Shown piece after piece: positions 42,834-53,379 of a DNA stretch of 64,000 bases. Position numbers and translations under genes: made by a program. How positions within the stretch are numbered: the stretch's first letter is position 1; the number at the start of each line of letters is the position of its first letter. Source of the stretch: CAYYFX01 sp046330135 (GTDB lineage: Bacteria > ARS69). The stretch covers positions 9,264 to 73,263 of the forward strand of contig JAXLTI010000012.1 of assembly GCA_046330135.1 (NCBI GenBank), read 5' to 3'. The notes under the pieces were generated by a model, which was not told where the DNA came from, made no database searches, and saw only the letters and a list, made by a program, of their open reading frames with translations.

Positions 42834-42905
42834 GGACGCTCTTCTCCTCTCCACGCTGGGCGACCCGAAGGCCGCCGCCATCCCCGCGGGCGCGATCGAC
42901 CGCGG

Positions 42906-42931
42906 ATCGTAGCACGCGCCACGGCTGGCAA
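42906..42931 (-). promoter_or_regulatory. Possible promoter of fumC
   Basis: Minus strand: TACGAT at 42911-42906 preceded by TGC (extended -10); TTGCCA lies 14 bases further upstream, shorter than the usual spacing, so the extended -10 carries most of the support. Confidence 0.35.
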
Positions 42932-43007
42932 TTCCGGCCGATCCTTGCCGATTCTCCTCAAGACCGGCCGTCCGCCGGCCGATTCCCTGGGGCGTCGGGG
43001 GACCCCC

Positions 43008-43805
43008 ATGAGCCTTCCGCGCCCGGACGGGCCAATCTACCTCCTTCACATCCCACGGACCGGCGGCACCACGCTCCGCGAGCTGATCGCCCGGCGCTTC
43101 CCGCGGGAGCGCTGCTTCCTCGGCGGGTCCCGGAAGCGCTTCGCCGAGTCGATGGCGGCCATGAGCGCCGAGCAGCGCGAGCAGCTCCTCTTCGTCAGCG
43201 GCCACTACGACGCCAGCGTGGGGAGGCTCCTCGGAACGCGGCCGCGCATCGTGACGATGCTCCGCGAGCCGGCCGCGCGCCTGCGCTCCCACTACGAGAT
43301 CGTGAAGCGCATGCCCGAGCACCGGCTGAACGCCGAGGTTCTCGCCGGCATGACGTTCCTCGAATGGCTGGATCACCCGCTGGGCGGAGCGGCCGAAGAG
43401 AACCGCATGACGCGGCAGATCGCGGGCGTGATGGACGGCACCGGCGCGCGCGGGGAAGGGGAAGGATCGGGGGACGGCGCTGCGCGGCTCCGAGGCGCCG
43501 CGCTCCTGGACCGCGCTCGTGATCACCTCGCGGACTTCGCGTTCTTCGGGCTGCGCGAAGCCTACGAGGACTCGCTGAGGCTCCTCGCGCACACCTTCGG
43601 CTGGCCGCCGTTCGGCGAGCCGCCCTGTCTCAACGCGACCGGCGCGCCGATCCTCACCGCGGCGGAGCGGGAGATCGTCCTCGCGCGGAACTCGCTCGAC
43701 GCGGAGCTGTACCGTCTCGCGTGGCGCCGCTTCCGCGGCCGCGTCGCGCGGCTGGATTTCCTCGCGATCCCGCACGTCTCGGCGCCGACGCACCGGTCGG
43801 CCTGA
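43008..43805 (+). CDS. Sulfotransferase-like protein
   Basis: A 265-residue protein starting YLLHIPRTGGTTLRELI, the PAPS 5'-phosphosulfate-binding loop of the sulfotransferase 2/heparan-type fold, with the 3'-phosphate site REPAARLRSHYEI further on. Such enzymes move sulfate from PAPS to polysaccharide or lipid acceptors. The acceptor is unknown; no PAPS synthesis genes are in the window. ATG 43008 lacks a clear SD (GGGG stretch upstream). The middle holds a Gly/Glu-rich insert (GTGARGEGEGSGDGAA). Confidence 0.8.
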   Translation: MSLPRPDGPIYLLHIPRTGGTTLRELIARRFPRERCFLGGSRKRFAESMAAMSAEQREQLLFVSGHYDASVGRLLGTRPRIVTMLREPAARLRSHYEIVKRMPEHRLNAEVLAGMTFLEWLDHPLGGAAEENRMTRQIAGVMDGTGARGEGEGSGDGAARLRGAALLDRARDHLADFAFFGLREAYEDSLRLLAHTFGWPPFGEPPCLNATGAPILTAAEREIVLARNSLDAELYRLAWRRFRGRVARLDFLAIPHVSAPTHRSA

Positions 43806-43973
43806 CCCTCCGTTCCGCTCGGCCTCGGCTGTCGTCTCGACCAGATCCATCGTCCTGGCCTGCTCCTTCGTCCCGACCCGGCCTACGCGACGTTGCGCCC
43901 CGGCGTGCCCCCCCGGGCGCGTTCCGCCGTACGATGTCCCGGCGGAGAGGTGTCTCGAGCGGGACGGGAGAGG

Positions 43974-45713
43974 ATGAAGCTCTTCGAGGCCGCGGGCCGA
44001 AGGCTCGACCGGATTCCACGGGTTCCCGTCGCCGTCTTCCTCGTGGCGCTCCTCGCGCGCGTCCTCTTCCGCATCGAGACGCGGGGCGATCCCTACTTCA
44101 GCGTCCTCGTGACGGACGCGCGCTCGTACCTCGAGCTCGGCCGGCGCTTCGCCGCCGGCGACTTCCTCTTCGGGAAGGACCCGCTCTGGTTCGCGCCGTT
44201 CTACCCGACGCTGCTCGGCGGGATCTTCCGCCTCTTCGGGCCGCAGCTCGAGCTCGTCCGCGCGCTGCAGCACGTCGCCGGCGCCGCCACCGCCGCCCTC
44301 ACCGCGGATCTCGCGCGACGTCTCGCGCCCGGCGCGGGGTGGGTGGCCGGGCTGCTCGTCGCCCTCTCGCCGGTCCTCCTCTTCTCCGAGAGCCAGCTGC
44401 TCTTCACGTCGTGGGCCGTGTTCTTCACGGCGCTGTTCCTCCATCGATTCGCGGCCGGCCTCGATCGTCCTTCCGCGCCGCGGGCGGGCGAGGCCGGCGC
44501 GCTTCTCGGCGTGCTCGGCTGGGTGCGGGCGAACTCGCTCCTCTTCCTCCCGGTCGGCGCGTGGCTGCTGCGGCGCCGCGGAGGCGCGCGCGCCGGCCTG
44601 ATCTTCCTCGCGGCGGGGCTCGCCACGCTGGTGCCGGTGCTCTTGCGGAACGGAGTCGTCTCCGGCGCGTGGACGCCGCTGACCGTCAACGGCGGCTTCA
44701 TCTTCGCGGAGGGCTTTCGCGAAGGAGCCCTCGGCGGGAGGACCCTGTCGCGCTCTCCCGACGACTTCGGTCCGCGTGGCGCCTATCAGAGGGAAGCGGA
44801 GCAGCGCGCCGGTCGCTCGCTGTCCCTGGCCGAAGCGTCCGATCTCGAGCGGCGGTGGACGCTCGAGCGGATGCGGCAGGATCCGGTCGGGCTCGTCCGG
44901 GTGACGCTCCGCAAGCTCGATCTGTTGCTGAACGTCCGCGAGATCGACGACAACCTGGGGATCGAAGCGGTGACCGGCCGCTCGCGCGTCCTCGACGCGA
45001 TGCCGGGTCCCTGGGCGTGGGCGCTCATTCCCGCCGTGGTGGGAGGCGCCGTGACGATTCGCCGCCGCTCGGAGGTCGCGCGAGCTCTCGGGATCTACGC
45101 CCTCGTGCAGGCCGCATCGTTGCTGCCGTTCTTCGTCACGTCGCGCTACCGGCTACCGCTGCTCGTGCCGCTCGCCGCCCTCGCCGGTCTCGGAGTGGTC
45201 GAGACGGCGCGCGCCATCCGGGAGGAGCGCACGAGGTTCGTCGCGGCCGCCGCGCTCCTCGCGCTGGCGACGGCCGCCGCAGTGGTGCTCCACGACCACG
45301 GGCTTCGACCCTCGGAGCCCACGCGACTCGTGGCGCTCGGCGCGGCCTTCCAGGACGCCGGCCGGTCGGCGGAAGCCCTCGATCTCACCGAGCGCGCGAT
45401 TCGCCTCGGCGACCGGTCCGCCGCCGCCTATCAGAACCGTGCGCTGATCCTCCTCTCCCTCGGGCGGCTGCCGGAGGCGCTCCGCTCCGCGGAGATCGCG
45501 CTGACTCGACAGCCGGACCTCGCGCCGGCGTGGAACACGCGCGGCACGATTCTGGCGCGCAGCGGGCGCTTCGAGGAGGCACTGCCGTGCTTCCGGCGCG
45601 CCGTGGCGCTCGACCCGTCCGACGAGAGCGCCCGCGCGAACTTCGCCCTGGCGCGGCAGGAGATCGAGGGGCGCCGGCCGCCTTCCCTTGCGGTTCCGCC
45701 GGCATCCCCGTAA
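43974..45713 (+). CDS. GT39-like multi-pass membrane protein with C-terminal TPR repeats
   Basis: A 579-residue protein. The first about 430 residues have some nine to ten hydrophobic helices and the ArnT/PMT-like layout: an acidic pair early in the first periplasmic loop (LVTDARSYLELGRRFA) and GKDPLWFAPFYP. The last about 140 residues are TPR-like (QDAGRSAEALDLTERAIRLG, LGRLPEALRSAEIAL, SGRFEEALPCFRRAV). It probably transfers a sugar from a polyprenyl-phosphate donor to an exported protein or lipid. GGGAGAGG lies directly before ATG 43974. The sulfotransferase upstream could act in the same surface-glycan pathway; that is inference. Confidence 0.78.
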   Translation: MKLFEAAGRRLDRIPRVPVAVFLVALLARVLFRIETRGDPYFSVLVTDARSYLELGRRFAAGDFLFGKDPLWFAPFYPTLLGGIFRLFGPQLELVRALQHVAGAATAALTADLARRLAPGAGWVAGLLVALSPVLLFSESQLLFTSWAVFFTALFLHRFAAGLDRPSAPRAGEAGALLGVLGWVRANSLLFLPVGAWLLRRRGGARAGLIFLAAGLATLVPVLLRNGVVSGAWTPLTVNGGFIFAEGFREGALGGRTLSRSPDDFGPRGAYQREAEQRAGRSLSLAEASDLERRWTLERMRQDPVGLVRVTLRKLDLLLNVREIDDNLGIEAVTGRSRVLDAMPGPWAWALIPAVVGGAVTIRRRSEVARALGIYALVQAASLLPFFVTSRYRLPLLVPLAALAGLGVVETARAIREERTRFVAAAALLALATAAAVVLHDHGLRPSEPTRLVALGAAFQDAGRSAEALDLTERAIRLGDRSAAAYQNRALILLSLGRLPEALRSAEIALTRQPDLAPAWNTRGTILARSGRFEEALPCFRRAVALDPSDESARANFALARQEIEGRRPPSLAVPPASP

Positions 45714-45807
45714 GCTCCGAGCGATGCGGCCATGCCGCCGCTCCCGCACCCGTGGCGAGCCTCCGTGATCCGAGGGGGGGTCGTCACTCCAACCCCGGGA
45801 GGCCCCC

Positions 45808-46887
45808 GTGAAGCGCCCGAAAGCGATCGCCCTCGTCTCGGGCGGTCTGGACTCCACGCTCGCCCTCGCCTTGATGAAGGAACAGGACGTCGAGATCGAG
45901 GCGCTGAATTTCTCGACCGGCTTCTGCTTCACCGACCATCACCGCGCGATGAAGAGCCCGACTCACCAGCTGAGGAACGAAGCGCTGCGCGCGGGCGCCG
46001 ACCTCGGCGTGCCGGTCACGATCGTCGACATCTCGAAGAAGTACTTCGGCGACGTTCTCCTCCACCCGAAGCACGGCTACGGCGCGAACATGAACCCGTG
46101 CCTCGACTGCCGCGCGTACATGCTCGCGCGCGCTCGCGAGTACATGGAAGCGAACGGGGGGGACTTCGTCTTCACCGGCGAAGTCCTCGGCCAGCGTCCG
46201 AAGTCGCAGTACCGGCAGGCGCTCGGAGTGGTCGCGGACGAGAGCGGGCTGGGGGAGCGGTTGCTGCGGCCGCTCTCGGCGCGCCTGCTCCCGCCCACGC
46301 TGCCCGAGCGCGAAGGCTGGGTGGACCGCGAGAAGCTCCTCGCCATTTCCGGTCGCAGCCGCAAGATCCAGATCGCGGAGGCCGGGCGTCGCGGCCTCGA
46401 CGTGGACGACATCCCGCAGCCGGCGGGCGGCTGCTGCTTCCTCACGGACGAAGCCTACGCCCGCAAGCTGCGCGACTGGCTCGACCACCAGGAGGCCCCG
46501 CAGCACGACGCGGAGGCGTTCGTGCTCCTCAAGGTCGGGCGGCACCTCCGCCTCAACGACGACGTGAAGGTGATCGTCGGGCGCGACGAGGGCGAGAACG
46601 CGTTCCTCTCGAACTATCGCCGCGGTCGCTGGGAGTTCTTCGCGAAGGGCTTCACGGGGCCCACGGTGCTCGTGGAGTGCGAGCGCGATCTCCTCTGGGA
46701 GGAGATCGAGGAGATCGCCCGGATCACGGCGCGGTACGGGCACGGGCGCGAGGAGGAGCAGGTCCTCGTGGGCTACCGCGCGTCGCGCGGTCCGGACGAG
46801 CCGCTTCCGCTCGTGGACGACCGTCCGGTGGAGGAAGTGGTCGTGACGCCGCTCGCGATGGAGGAGATCGAGCGCCTGCGCGTCTGA
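45808..46887 (+). CDS. PP-loop tRNA thiouridylase-like protein (MnmA/ThiI relative)
   Basis: A 359-residue protein with the ATP pyrophosphatase PP-loop LVSGGLDSTLALAL at residues about 9-22. Conserved cysteines lie in NMNPCLDCRAYML and AGGCCFLTDEAYARKL, and VFTGEVLGQRPKSQ is a family block. The C-terminal about 110 residues (LKVGRHLRLNDDVKVIVGRD, EGENAFLSN) resemble an NFACT-R-like RNA-binding domain. Such proteins are annotated as thiouridylases with an alternative C-terminus; the substrate tRNA position is not known. GTG 45808 has GGGAGG six bases upstream. Confidence 0.78.
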   Translation: MKRPKAIALVSGGLDSTLALALMKEQDVEIEALNFSTGFCFTDHHRAMKSPTHQLRNEALRAGADLGVPVTIVDISKKYFGDVLLHPKHGYGANMNPCLDCRAYMLARAREYMEANGGDFVFTGEVLGQRPKSQYRQALGVVADESGLGERLLRPLSARLLPPTLPEREGWVDREKLLAISGRSRKIQIAEAGRRGLDVDDIPQPAGGCCFLTDEAYARKLRDWLDHQEAPQHDAEAFVLLKVGRHLRLNDDVKVIVGRDEGENAFLSNYRRGRWEFFAKGFTGPTVLVECERDLLWEEIEEIARITARYGHGREEEQVLVGYRASRGPDEPLPLVDDRPVEEVVVTPLAMEEIERLRV

Positions 46888-46990
46888 GACCGCCGAGCGC
46901 ACCGCGGGATCGCCCTCGCGGGCGCCGCCCGGTCCTTCCGAACGGCGAGCCTCGCACGGCCGACCGATAGGCGCGCGCGTCGGGCGGCGC

Positions 46991-46996
46991 TAGAAT
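46991..46996 (+). promoter_or_regulatory. -10 element overlapping the annotated ATG of the FG-GAP protein gene
   Basis: TAGAAT is an unusually AT-rich hexamer here; transcription would start near 47003, after ATG 46995. No good -35 was found. If real, translation begins at TTG 47028, which has GGAG ten bases upstream. Confidence 0.35.
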
Positions 46997-49634
46997 GGAT
47001 CCGCTTCGCCCGCGGAGATCACTCGACTTGTCATTCCGGCATCGCGCCGCTGCGGCGCTCCTGGTCCTTCTCGTCTTCGCGACGGCGCAAGGCGCCTCCG
47101 CGGGGAGCGCCTGCGTCCCGACCTTCCAGCGGATCGTCGGCCAGATCCCGGCGGACGACGGCGGCGGGCCTCTCGAGCGGCCCTGGCTCGGCGGATGGGA
47201 TCTCGCGCGGCCGCAGCTCGCCGACGAGGACGGCGACGGGGACGAGGACCTCTTCGTCTTCGAGGACGTCGGTCGGCTGCGCTTCTATCGCAACGACGGC
47301 CCGCCCGCGTCGCCGCACTTCACGTTCATCACCGACGACTACGGCGGCGTGCACCAGCTCTTCTTCGGCCGCGTCGTGGACATCGACTCGGACGGCGATC
47401 TCGACCTCTTCGTCCAGGCGCCGGATTTCCCCACGGACATCGGCGGGTCCACGGTCTACCGGCCGGGCGCGTTCCTCTACACGAACGTCGGCGGGCCGGG
47501 GGCGCCGATCTTCCAGAACCTGAGCTCCGATCCCGGCGGCTACGTGGTGGACGAGACCGGCGCGCGCATTCCGATGGTGACCACGTCGCCGGACCTCGTG
47601 GATCTCGAGGGCGATGGGGACAAGGACCTGCTCTTCGGCGACCCTTCCGGCGCGGTCTTCCTGTATCGGAACGTCGGCACGCCGGCGAGCCCCGTGTTCC
47701 GCTTCGAGACGGACCACTACGACGATCTCCTGATCGTCTTCGGATCGTGCGGCGGCTCCGACCCCGGCCCGCACACGTTGGCTCAGTTCGTGGCGGCGCT
47801 GGGACCGTCCCTGCGCCACGGGTACATGCTCTTCAGCTTCTTCGACCTCGAGGGCGACGGTCGTCCGGACCTCTTCCTCGGCGACCAGTTCAACTCGAAC
47901 GTCTACTACCTCAAGAACCAGGGCGGCACGCCGAACCCGCACTTCACGTGCGAGACGGAGTCGTACTTCGGGCAGCTGCCGGCGAGCGGGCAGGACCTCG
48001 TGTCCACCTTCGGCGACCTCGACGGCGACGGGGACCCCGACGTCCTCGTGGGCTCCGGGACCTCGGGGGAGAGCGGTCTCTTCCAGTTCCGGAACGACGG
48101 CCCGCCGGGCGCGCCCACCTTCTCGCTCGTGAGCTCGGACTTCCTTCCGGAGATCGACGTGGGCGTGAACTCCACGCCGGCCTTCGCCAGCCTCGACGGC
48201 GGCGCCGTCCCCGATCTCTTTCTCGGCAGCGGCAGCCAGGAGCGGATCGCACGGTGGGAGAACGTGGGCACGTTGCATGCGCCGGCCTTCACGCTCGCGG
48301 CGCCCACCTGGATGGATTTCGCGGGCGCGGGGTCGTGGTCCTGCCCGGAGTTCTGCGACCTCGACGCGGACGGCGACCTCGATCTCTTCCTCGGGACGTT
48401 CGCGGGGGCCGTGCGCTGGTTCCGGAACGACGGAACGTCCGTGGCGCCTTCGTACCACGAGGTCGTCGACGCCTCGTTCGGAGTGGCCGCGAGCAAGAGG
48501 ATCAACGCGAAGCTGGACGCGGACGCCGTGCCGCGCTTCCTCGACGACGACGGCGACGGCGACCTGGATCTCGTGTGCGGGCAATGGAGCTTCACCGGCG
48601 CAACGTCGCTGGTCTTCTTCCGGAACGACGGCACGCCGCAGCAGCCGGACTTCAACTGGGTCACGAACGACTGGCGAAGCCTCGGCTTCTCGGGCCAGGC
48701 GCTCGCGCCCGCGTTCGGCGACGTGGACGGGGACGGCGATCCGGACCTCGTGGTGGGGCGCCTCGACGGGACCCTCGCCTACTTCTCGAACGAGGGGACG
48801 CCCGCCGTGCCGTCGTTCGTGGCGGGACCGGACCCCTTCGCGGGAATCGACGTGGGCGGCGGCGCGAACGGCGGCTCGGTGCCCTGTCTCGTGGATCTCG
48901 ACGGCGACGGTCGGGTGGACCTCGCGGTCGGCGAGCTCGGCGGCGGGCTCGATCTGTATCGCAACGTGGGCGCGACGGCACCTGCGCCGCTCGCGCCGGC
49001 CCTCCTCGATCCACCGGCGGATGCGGCGATCGACGGCCGCCTGCCGTACCGGTTCGACTGGTCGTCCTCGACGGACCCCGTGACCGCGCAGGAGTGCACC
49101 TACGAGCTGCGTCTGGCGATGTCGCCTGCGGATCCGCCCTGGAAGTGGCGCATCTTCTCCGGGCTCACGGCCTCCGAGGCGACGATCACGATCCACGAAG
49201 GCGACTTCCGCTACCGGCACTACTTCTACTGGACCGTGGTCGCGCACGGGTGTCGGCCCGCGCCCATCCCCACGTGGCGCCGCGGCGTTCACGCCACCTG
49301 GGACCCGCGCGGCGACGTCGGTCCGCCGGGCACGCCGGACCCCGTGCATCGCCACCCGCCGGCGCTCGCCGTCACCGCGCGTCCGGTCCCGTCGGCCGCC
49401 GACGTGGCGATCACGCTCGCGCTTCCGGAGGCCGGCCGCGCGCGGGTGGACGTCTTCGACGCCGCCGGCCGCCGCGTGGCCACGCTCTGGGACGCCGCCG
49501 CCGAGGCGGGGGACCGCGAGCTGCGCTGGAGCGGCCGCGACTCGAAGGGCGCCCGCGTCGTCCCCGGCATCTACTTCGTCCGCGCCACCCTCGGCGACCA
49601 CGCCGTCTCGCGGCGCATCATCCTCGTGAGGTAG
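46995..49634 (+). CDS. Secreted FG-GAP/VCBS repeat protein with FlgD-Ig-type C-terminal domain
   Basis: An 879-residue exported protein. A signal peptide (AAAALLVLLVFATAQGASA) is followed by about ten FG-GAP-like units with calcium-binding DxDGDGxxD loops (DEDGDGDEDLFVFEDVG, DIDSDGDLDLFVQ, DLDGDGDPDVLVGSG, DVDGDGDPDLVVG), expected to fold as a beta-propeller. An Ig-like domain follows (about 690-760), and the last about 85 residues (ARPVPSAADVAITLALPEAG to AVSRRIILVR) are a FlgD-Ig/type A-like C-terminal sorting domain. Likely surface or extracellular. ATG 46995 is the first start; TTG 47028 may be the true one (see the -10 entry). Confidence 0.85.
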   Translation: MDPLRPRRSLDLSFRHRAAAALLVLLVFATAQGASAGSACVPTFQRIVGQIPADDGGGPLERPWLGGWDLARPQLADEDGDGDEDLFVFEDVGRLRFYRNDGPPASPHFTFITDDYGGVHQLFFGRVVDIDSDGDLDLFVQAPDFPTDIGGSTVYRPGAFLYTNVGGPGAPIFQNLSSDPGGYVVDETGARIPMVTTSPDLVDLEGDGDKDLLFGDPSGAVFLYRNVGTPASPVFRFETDHYDDLLIVFGSCGGSDPGPHTLAQFVAALGPSLRHGYMLFSFFDLEGDGRPDLFLGDQFNSNVYYLKNQGGTPNPHFTCETESYFGQLPASGQDLVSTFGDLDGDGDPDVLVGSGTSGESGLFQFRNDGPPGAPTFSLVSSDFLPEIDVGVNSTPAFASLDGGAVPDLFLGSGSQERIARWENVGTLHAPAFTLAAPTWMDFAGAGSWSCPEFCDLDADGDLDLFLGTFAGAVRWFRNDGTSVAPSYHEVVDASFGVAASKRINAKLDADAVPRFLDDDGDGDLDLVCGQWSFTGATSLVFFRNDGTPQQPDFNWVTNDWRSLGFSGQALAPAFGDVDGDGDPDLVVGRLDGTLAYFSNEGTPAVPSFVAGPDPFAGIDVGGGANGGSVPCLVDLDGDGRVDLAVGELGGGLDLYRNVGATAPAPLAPALLDPPADAAIDGRLPYRFDWSSSTDPVTAQECTYELRLAMSPADPPWKWRIFSGLTASEATITIHEGDFRYRHYFYWTVVAHGCRPAPIPTWRRGVHATWDPRGDVGPPGTPDPVHRHPPALAVTARPVPSAADVAITLALPEAGRARVDVFDAAGRRVATLWDAAAEAGDRELRWSGRDSKGARVVPGIYFVRATLGDHAVSRRIILVR

Positions 49635-50187
49635 CCCGCTCAGCTCGCGTCGTCGGCTCGCCGACGCGTGCCTCGCGTCGCGCGGGGTCGCACGTGATGA
49701 GGGCGTCGTCGGCTCGCCGGCGTTGCTTCCGCGTCGAACGGTCGGCCTCCGGCGTCCAGCCTCCGGCCGCCCTCCCGCTCCGGCGGCTCCGCCATCCTGG
49801 CTGCGCCGCCTCCGCGAAGTCGCCGCGGAAGCAACGCCACCGAGCCGCCGACGCGTGCCTCGCCACGCGCGGTCTGCGCCGCCACGGGCGAGGGCTCGCA
49901 CGACTCGGGCGCGATCCCCAGGCGCAGCGCGTCGCTGCCGGGACGGGCACCGTGCGGCGCCGGGCCGGCGACGGGTCCCGGAGCGACGCGGCGCGTGCCG
50001 ATCTCGACCGCCGCGACCCGGTATCGGCCCCGAGGCGCGACGGGCGAACCCCGGCACGGCTGCGAGCGCGCGGCCCGCGTCCAGCCCCGAGGCGAGATGC
50101 GCGGCCCCTGACACGGCTCCGAGCCGACGAGGCGAGTCCCGAGGCGAGACGAGCGACCCCGTGCCCGGCCCGAGGCCGGCCGGGGCG
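49635..50187 (+). repeat. Dispersed structured repeat, copy B
   Basis: 553 bases with no supported gene between the convergent FG-GAP and YigZ genes. A 25-base segment at 49661-49685 recurs with two changes at 49848-49872. Between them lies the family hairpin: left arm 49703-49733, right arm 49824-49857, pairing over GGCGTTGCTTCCGCG without mismatch and continuing into GGCTCG. The shared GACCCGGTATCGG block is at 50014-50026 and two CCCGAGGCGAGA-type units follow. Same strand orientation as copies A and C. Confidence 0.85.
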
Positions 50188-50745
50188 CTAGCCGAGGCGC
50201 GCGCGGCCCGACGTGGCCTCGCGGATCGCCTCGCGGAAGGCATCGGCGCGGCTGCGGACGAGCGCTGCGGCGAAGCGGGGAGACGGGTCGAACGTGCGAT
50301 CGCAGCGACGGACGCGCTCTCCCTCGCGGGCGAGGACCGCCTCCACGGCGCCGACGTCGCTCCATGCGCAGTCGACGAGGACGAGGGTCTCGAGCCACAC
50401 GTCGCGGCGCGGGGCGGCGTCCAGCGCGGCGCGCGCCGCGTCGCCGTAGGCGTGGGCCAGTCCGCCCGTGCCGAGCTTGGTGCCGCCGAACCAGCGCGTG
50501 ACCACGATCAGCGCGTCGCGGACGTCGGCCGCCTCGAGCGCGGCCAGGATCGGCGTGCCGGCGGTGCCGGAGGGCTCGCCGTCGTCGTCGAGGCGCTGGA
50601 GCGCCGCCTCCGGCGGGCCGATGCGGAAGGCCCAGCAGTGGTGGGTGGCGTCGTGAAAACGGCGGCGAATGCCGGCCAACGCCGCATCCGCCGCCGCTTC
50701 TTCGTCTGCGCGGAAGGCGCGCGCGAGGAAGCGCGACCCCTTCAC
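50188..50745 (-). CDS. YigZ/IMPACT family protein
   Basis: A 185-residue protein: KGSRFLARAF at the start, THHCWAFRIG, DDDGEPSGTAGTPILAALEA and VTRWFGGTKLGTGGLAHAYG are the diagnostic UPF0029/IMPACT motifs, and a C-terminal DUF1949-like domain follows. Eukaryotic IMPACT acts in translational control; the bacterial role is unclear. The coordinates use GTG 50745, but the frame continues upstream as LTDRYRSVHDGPEVELRVKG, which looks like the normal family N-terminus and would begin at CTG 50796, two bases after the pntAa stop with AGGGGG upstream. Confidence 0.85.
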   Translation of the reverse strand: MKGSRFLARAFRADEEAAADAALAGIRRRFHDATHHCWAFRIGPPEAALQRLDDDGEPSGTAGTPILAALEAADVRDALIVVTRWFGGTKLGTGGLAHAYGDAARAALDAAPRRDVWLETLVLVDCAWSDVGAVEAVLAREGERVRRCDRTFDPSPRFAAALVRSRADAFREAIREATSGRARLG

Positions 50746-50797
50746 GCGAAGCTCGACCTCCGGTCCGTCGTGGACGGACCGGTATCGGTCGGTCAGG

Positions 50798-51964
<1,167 letters not shown>

Positions 51965-51978
51965 GGGGACGTCCTCCG

Positions 51979-53379
51979 TCAGTGCGCCGCGCCAGTACCG
52001 GTGAGTTGCTTCACGAGATCGCCGATGACCGCCTTCGCGTCGCCGAAGATCATGTACGTGTGGTCCGAGGAGTACAGCTCGTTGTCGATCCCCGCGAACC
52101 CTGGGTTCATCGTGCGCTTGATCGCGAAGCAGGTCTTGGCCCGGTCGGCGTCGATGATGGGCATCCCGAAGATCGGGCTGCTCTTGTCGTGCCGGGCGGC
52201 CGGGTTCACGACGTCATTCGCGCCGATCACCAGGGCCACGTCGGCCTGCCCCATCTCGGGGTTGATGTCGTCCATCTCGACGAGCTTCTCGTAGGGGATC
52301 TCCGCCTCGGCGAGCAGTACGTTCATGTGGCCCGGCATGCGGCCGGCCACCGGATGGATCGCGAACTTCACGTCGACGCCGCGCTTGGTCAGCTGGTCGT
52401 ACAGCTCGCGCACGCGATGCTGCGCCTGCGCCACCGCCATTCCGTAGCCCGGGATGACGACGACCGTCTGGGCCTGCTCCATCACGAGCGCGGCGCCTTC
52501 CGACGTTTCGCTCTTCACGGCCTTGGCCTCGCCGCCGGCCTTCGACTGCACCTGCCCGAACGCACCGAAGAGCACGTTCGTGAAGGACCGGTTCATGGCG
52601 TTGCACATGATGATGGAGAGGATGAGACCCGAGGATCCGTCGAGAGCTCCCGCCGTGATCAGCAGCTTGTTGCCGAGGACGAAGCCCATCGCGACCGCCG
52701 ACAACCCCGCGTACGAGTTGAGGAGGGAGATGACGGTGGGCATGTCCGCGCCGCCGATCGGGATGATCAGGAGCACGCCGAAGAGCAGGGCGAGCCCGAT
52801 GATGGCGGGGAAGAGGGACACGTGCGACATCGGCTGCACGATGAGCAGGATGCCGCAGAGCACCGCGATCGCGAGGAGCGACAGGTTGCTCTGGTTCTGG
52901 AACTTGTACGTCACCGGCCGCTGCGGGATCCACTTGACCTCCTGGAGCTTGCCGGCCGCCATGAGGCTTCCGGTCAAGGTCAGGAAGCCGAGGATCACTT
53001 CGGCGATGATCGCGGTCATGCGGAAGGTGGTCAGCTCCGCTCCGCCGCCCCTCACGCCGAGGTAGTACTCGGCCGCGCCCACGAGCCCGGCGGCGGCGCC
53101 GCCGAAGGCGTGCGAAAGGGCGGTTCGCTGGGGGACCGCCGTGAGCGGGACCAGGGAGAGCGGGATGCCCACGAGGAAGGCGAGCACGACCGCTCCGGCC
53201 ATCCACTGCCAGTTGCCGAATCCGGCCTGGGCCAGGGTTCCGAGGACGGCCAGGACCATCGCGGCGACGCCGGCGCGCACGGCGCGGCGAGCCGTCTTGG
53301 GATGGTTCATCCAGTACAGGGCAAAGATGAACAGCGCGGTGGAGACCAGGTACACGAGTTGGACGATGTTCGCTTTCAT
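51979..53379 (-). CDS. pntB: NAD(P) transhydrogenase beta subunit
   Basis: A 466-residue subunit with about eight to nine membrane helices (dII) and the C-terminal NADP-binding dIII domain (VVIPGYGMAVAQAQHRVREL, FAIHPVAGRMPGHMNVLLAE, VALVIGANDVVNPAARHDK, FAIKRTMNPGFAGIDNELY). It couples proton flow to hydride transfer from NADH to NADP+. ATG 53379 overlaps the stop of pntAb (ATGA). Confidence 0.95.
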   Translation of the reverse strand: MKANIVQLVYLVSTALFIFALYWMNHPKTARRAVRAGVAAMVLAVLGTLAQAGFGNWQWMAGAVVLAFLVGIPLSLVPLTAVPQRTALSHAFGGAAAGLVGAAEYYLGVRGGGAELTTFRMTAIIAEVILGFLTLTGSLMAAGKLQEVKWIPQRPVTYKFQNQSNLSLLAIAVLCGILLIVQPMSHVSLFPAIIGLALLFGVLLIIPIGGADMPTVISLLNSYAGLSAVAMGFVLGNKLLITAGALDGSSGLILSIIMCNAMNRSFTNVLFGAFGQVQSKAGGEAKAVKSETSEGAALVMEQAQTVVVIPGYGMAVAQAQHRVRELYDQLTKRGVDVKFAIHPVAGRMPGHMNVLLAEAEIPYEKLVEMDDINPEMGQADVALVIGANDVVNPAARHDKSSPIFGMPIIDADRAKTCFAIKRTMNPGFAGIDNELYSSDHTYMIFGDAKAVIGDLVKQLTGTGAAH

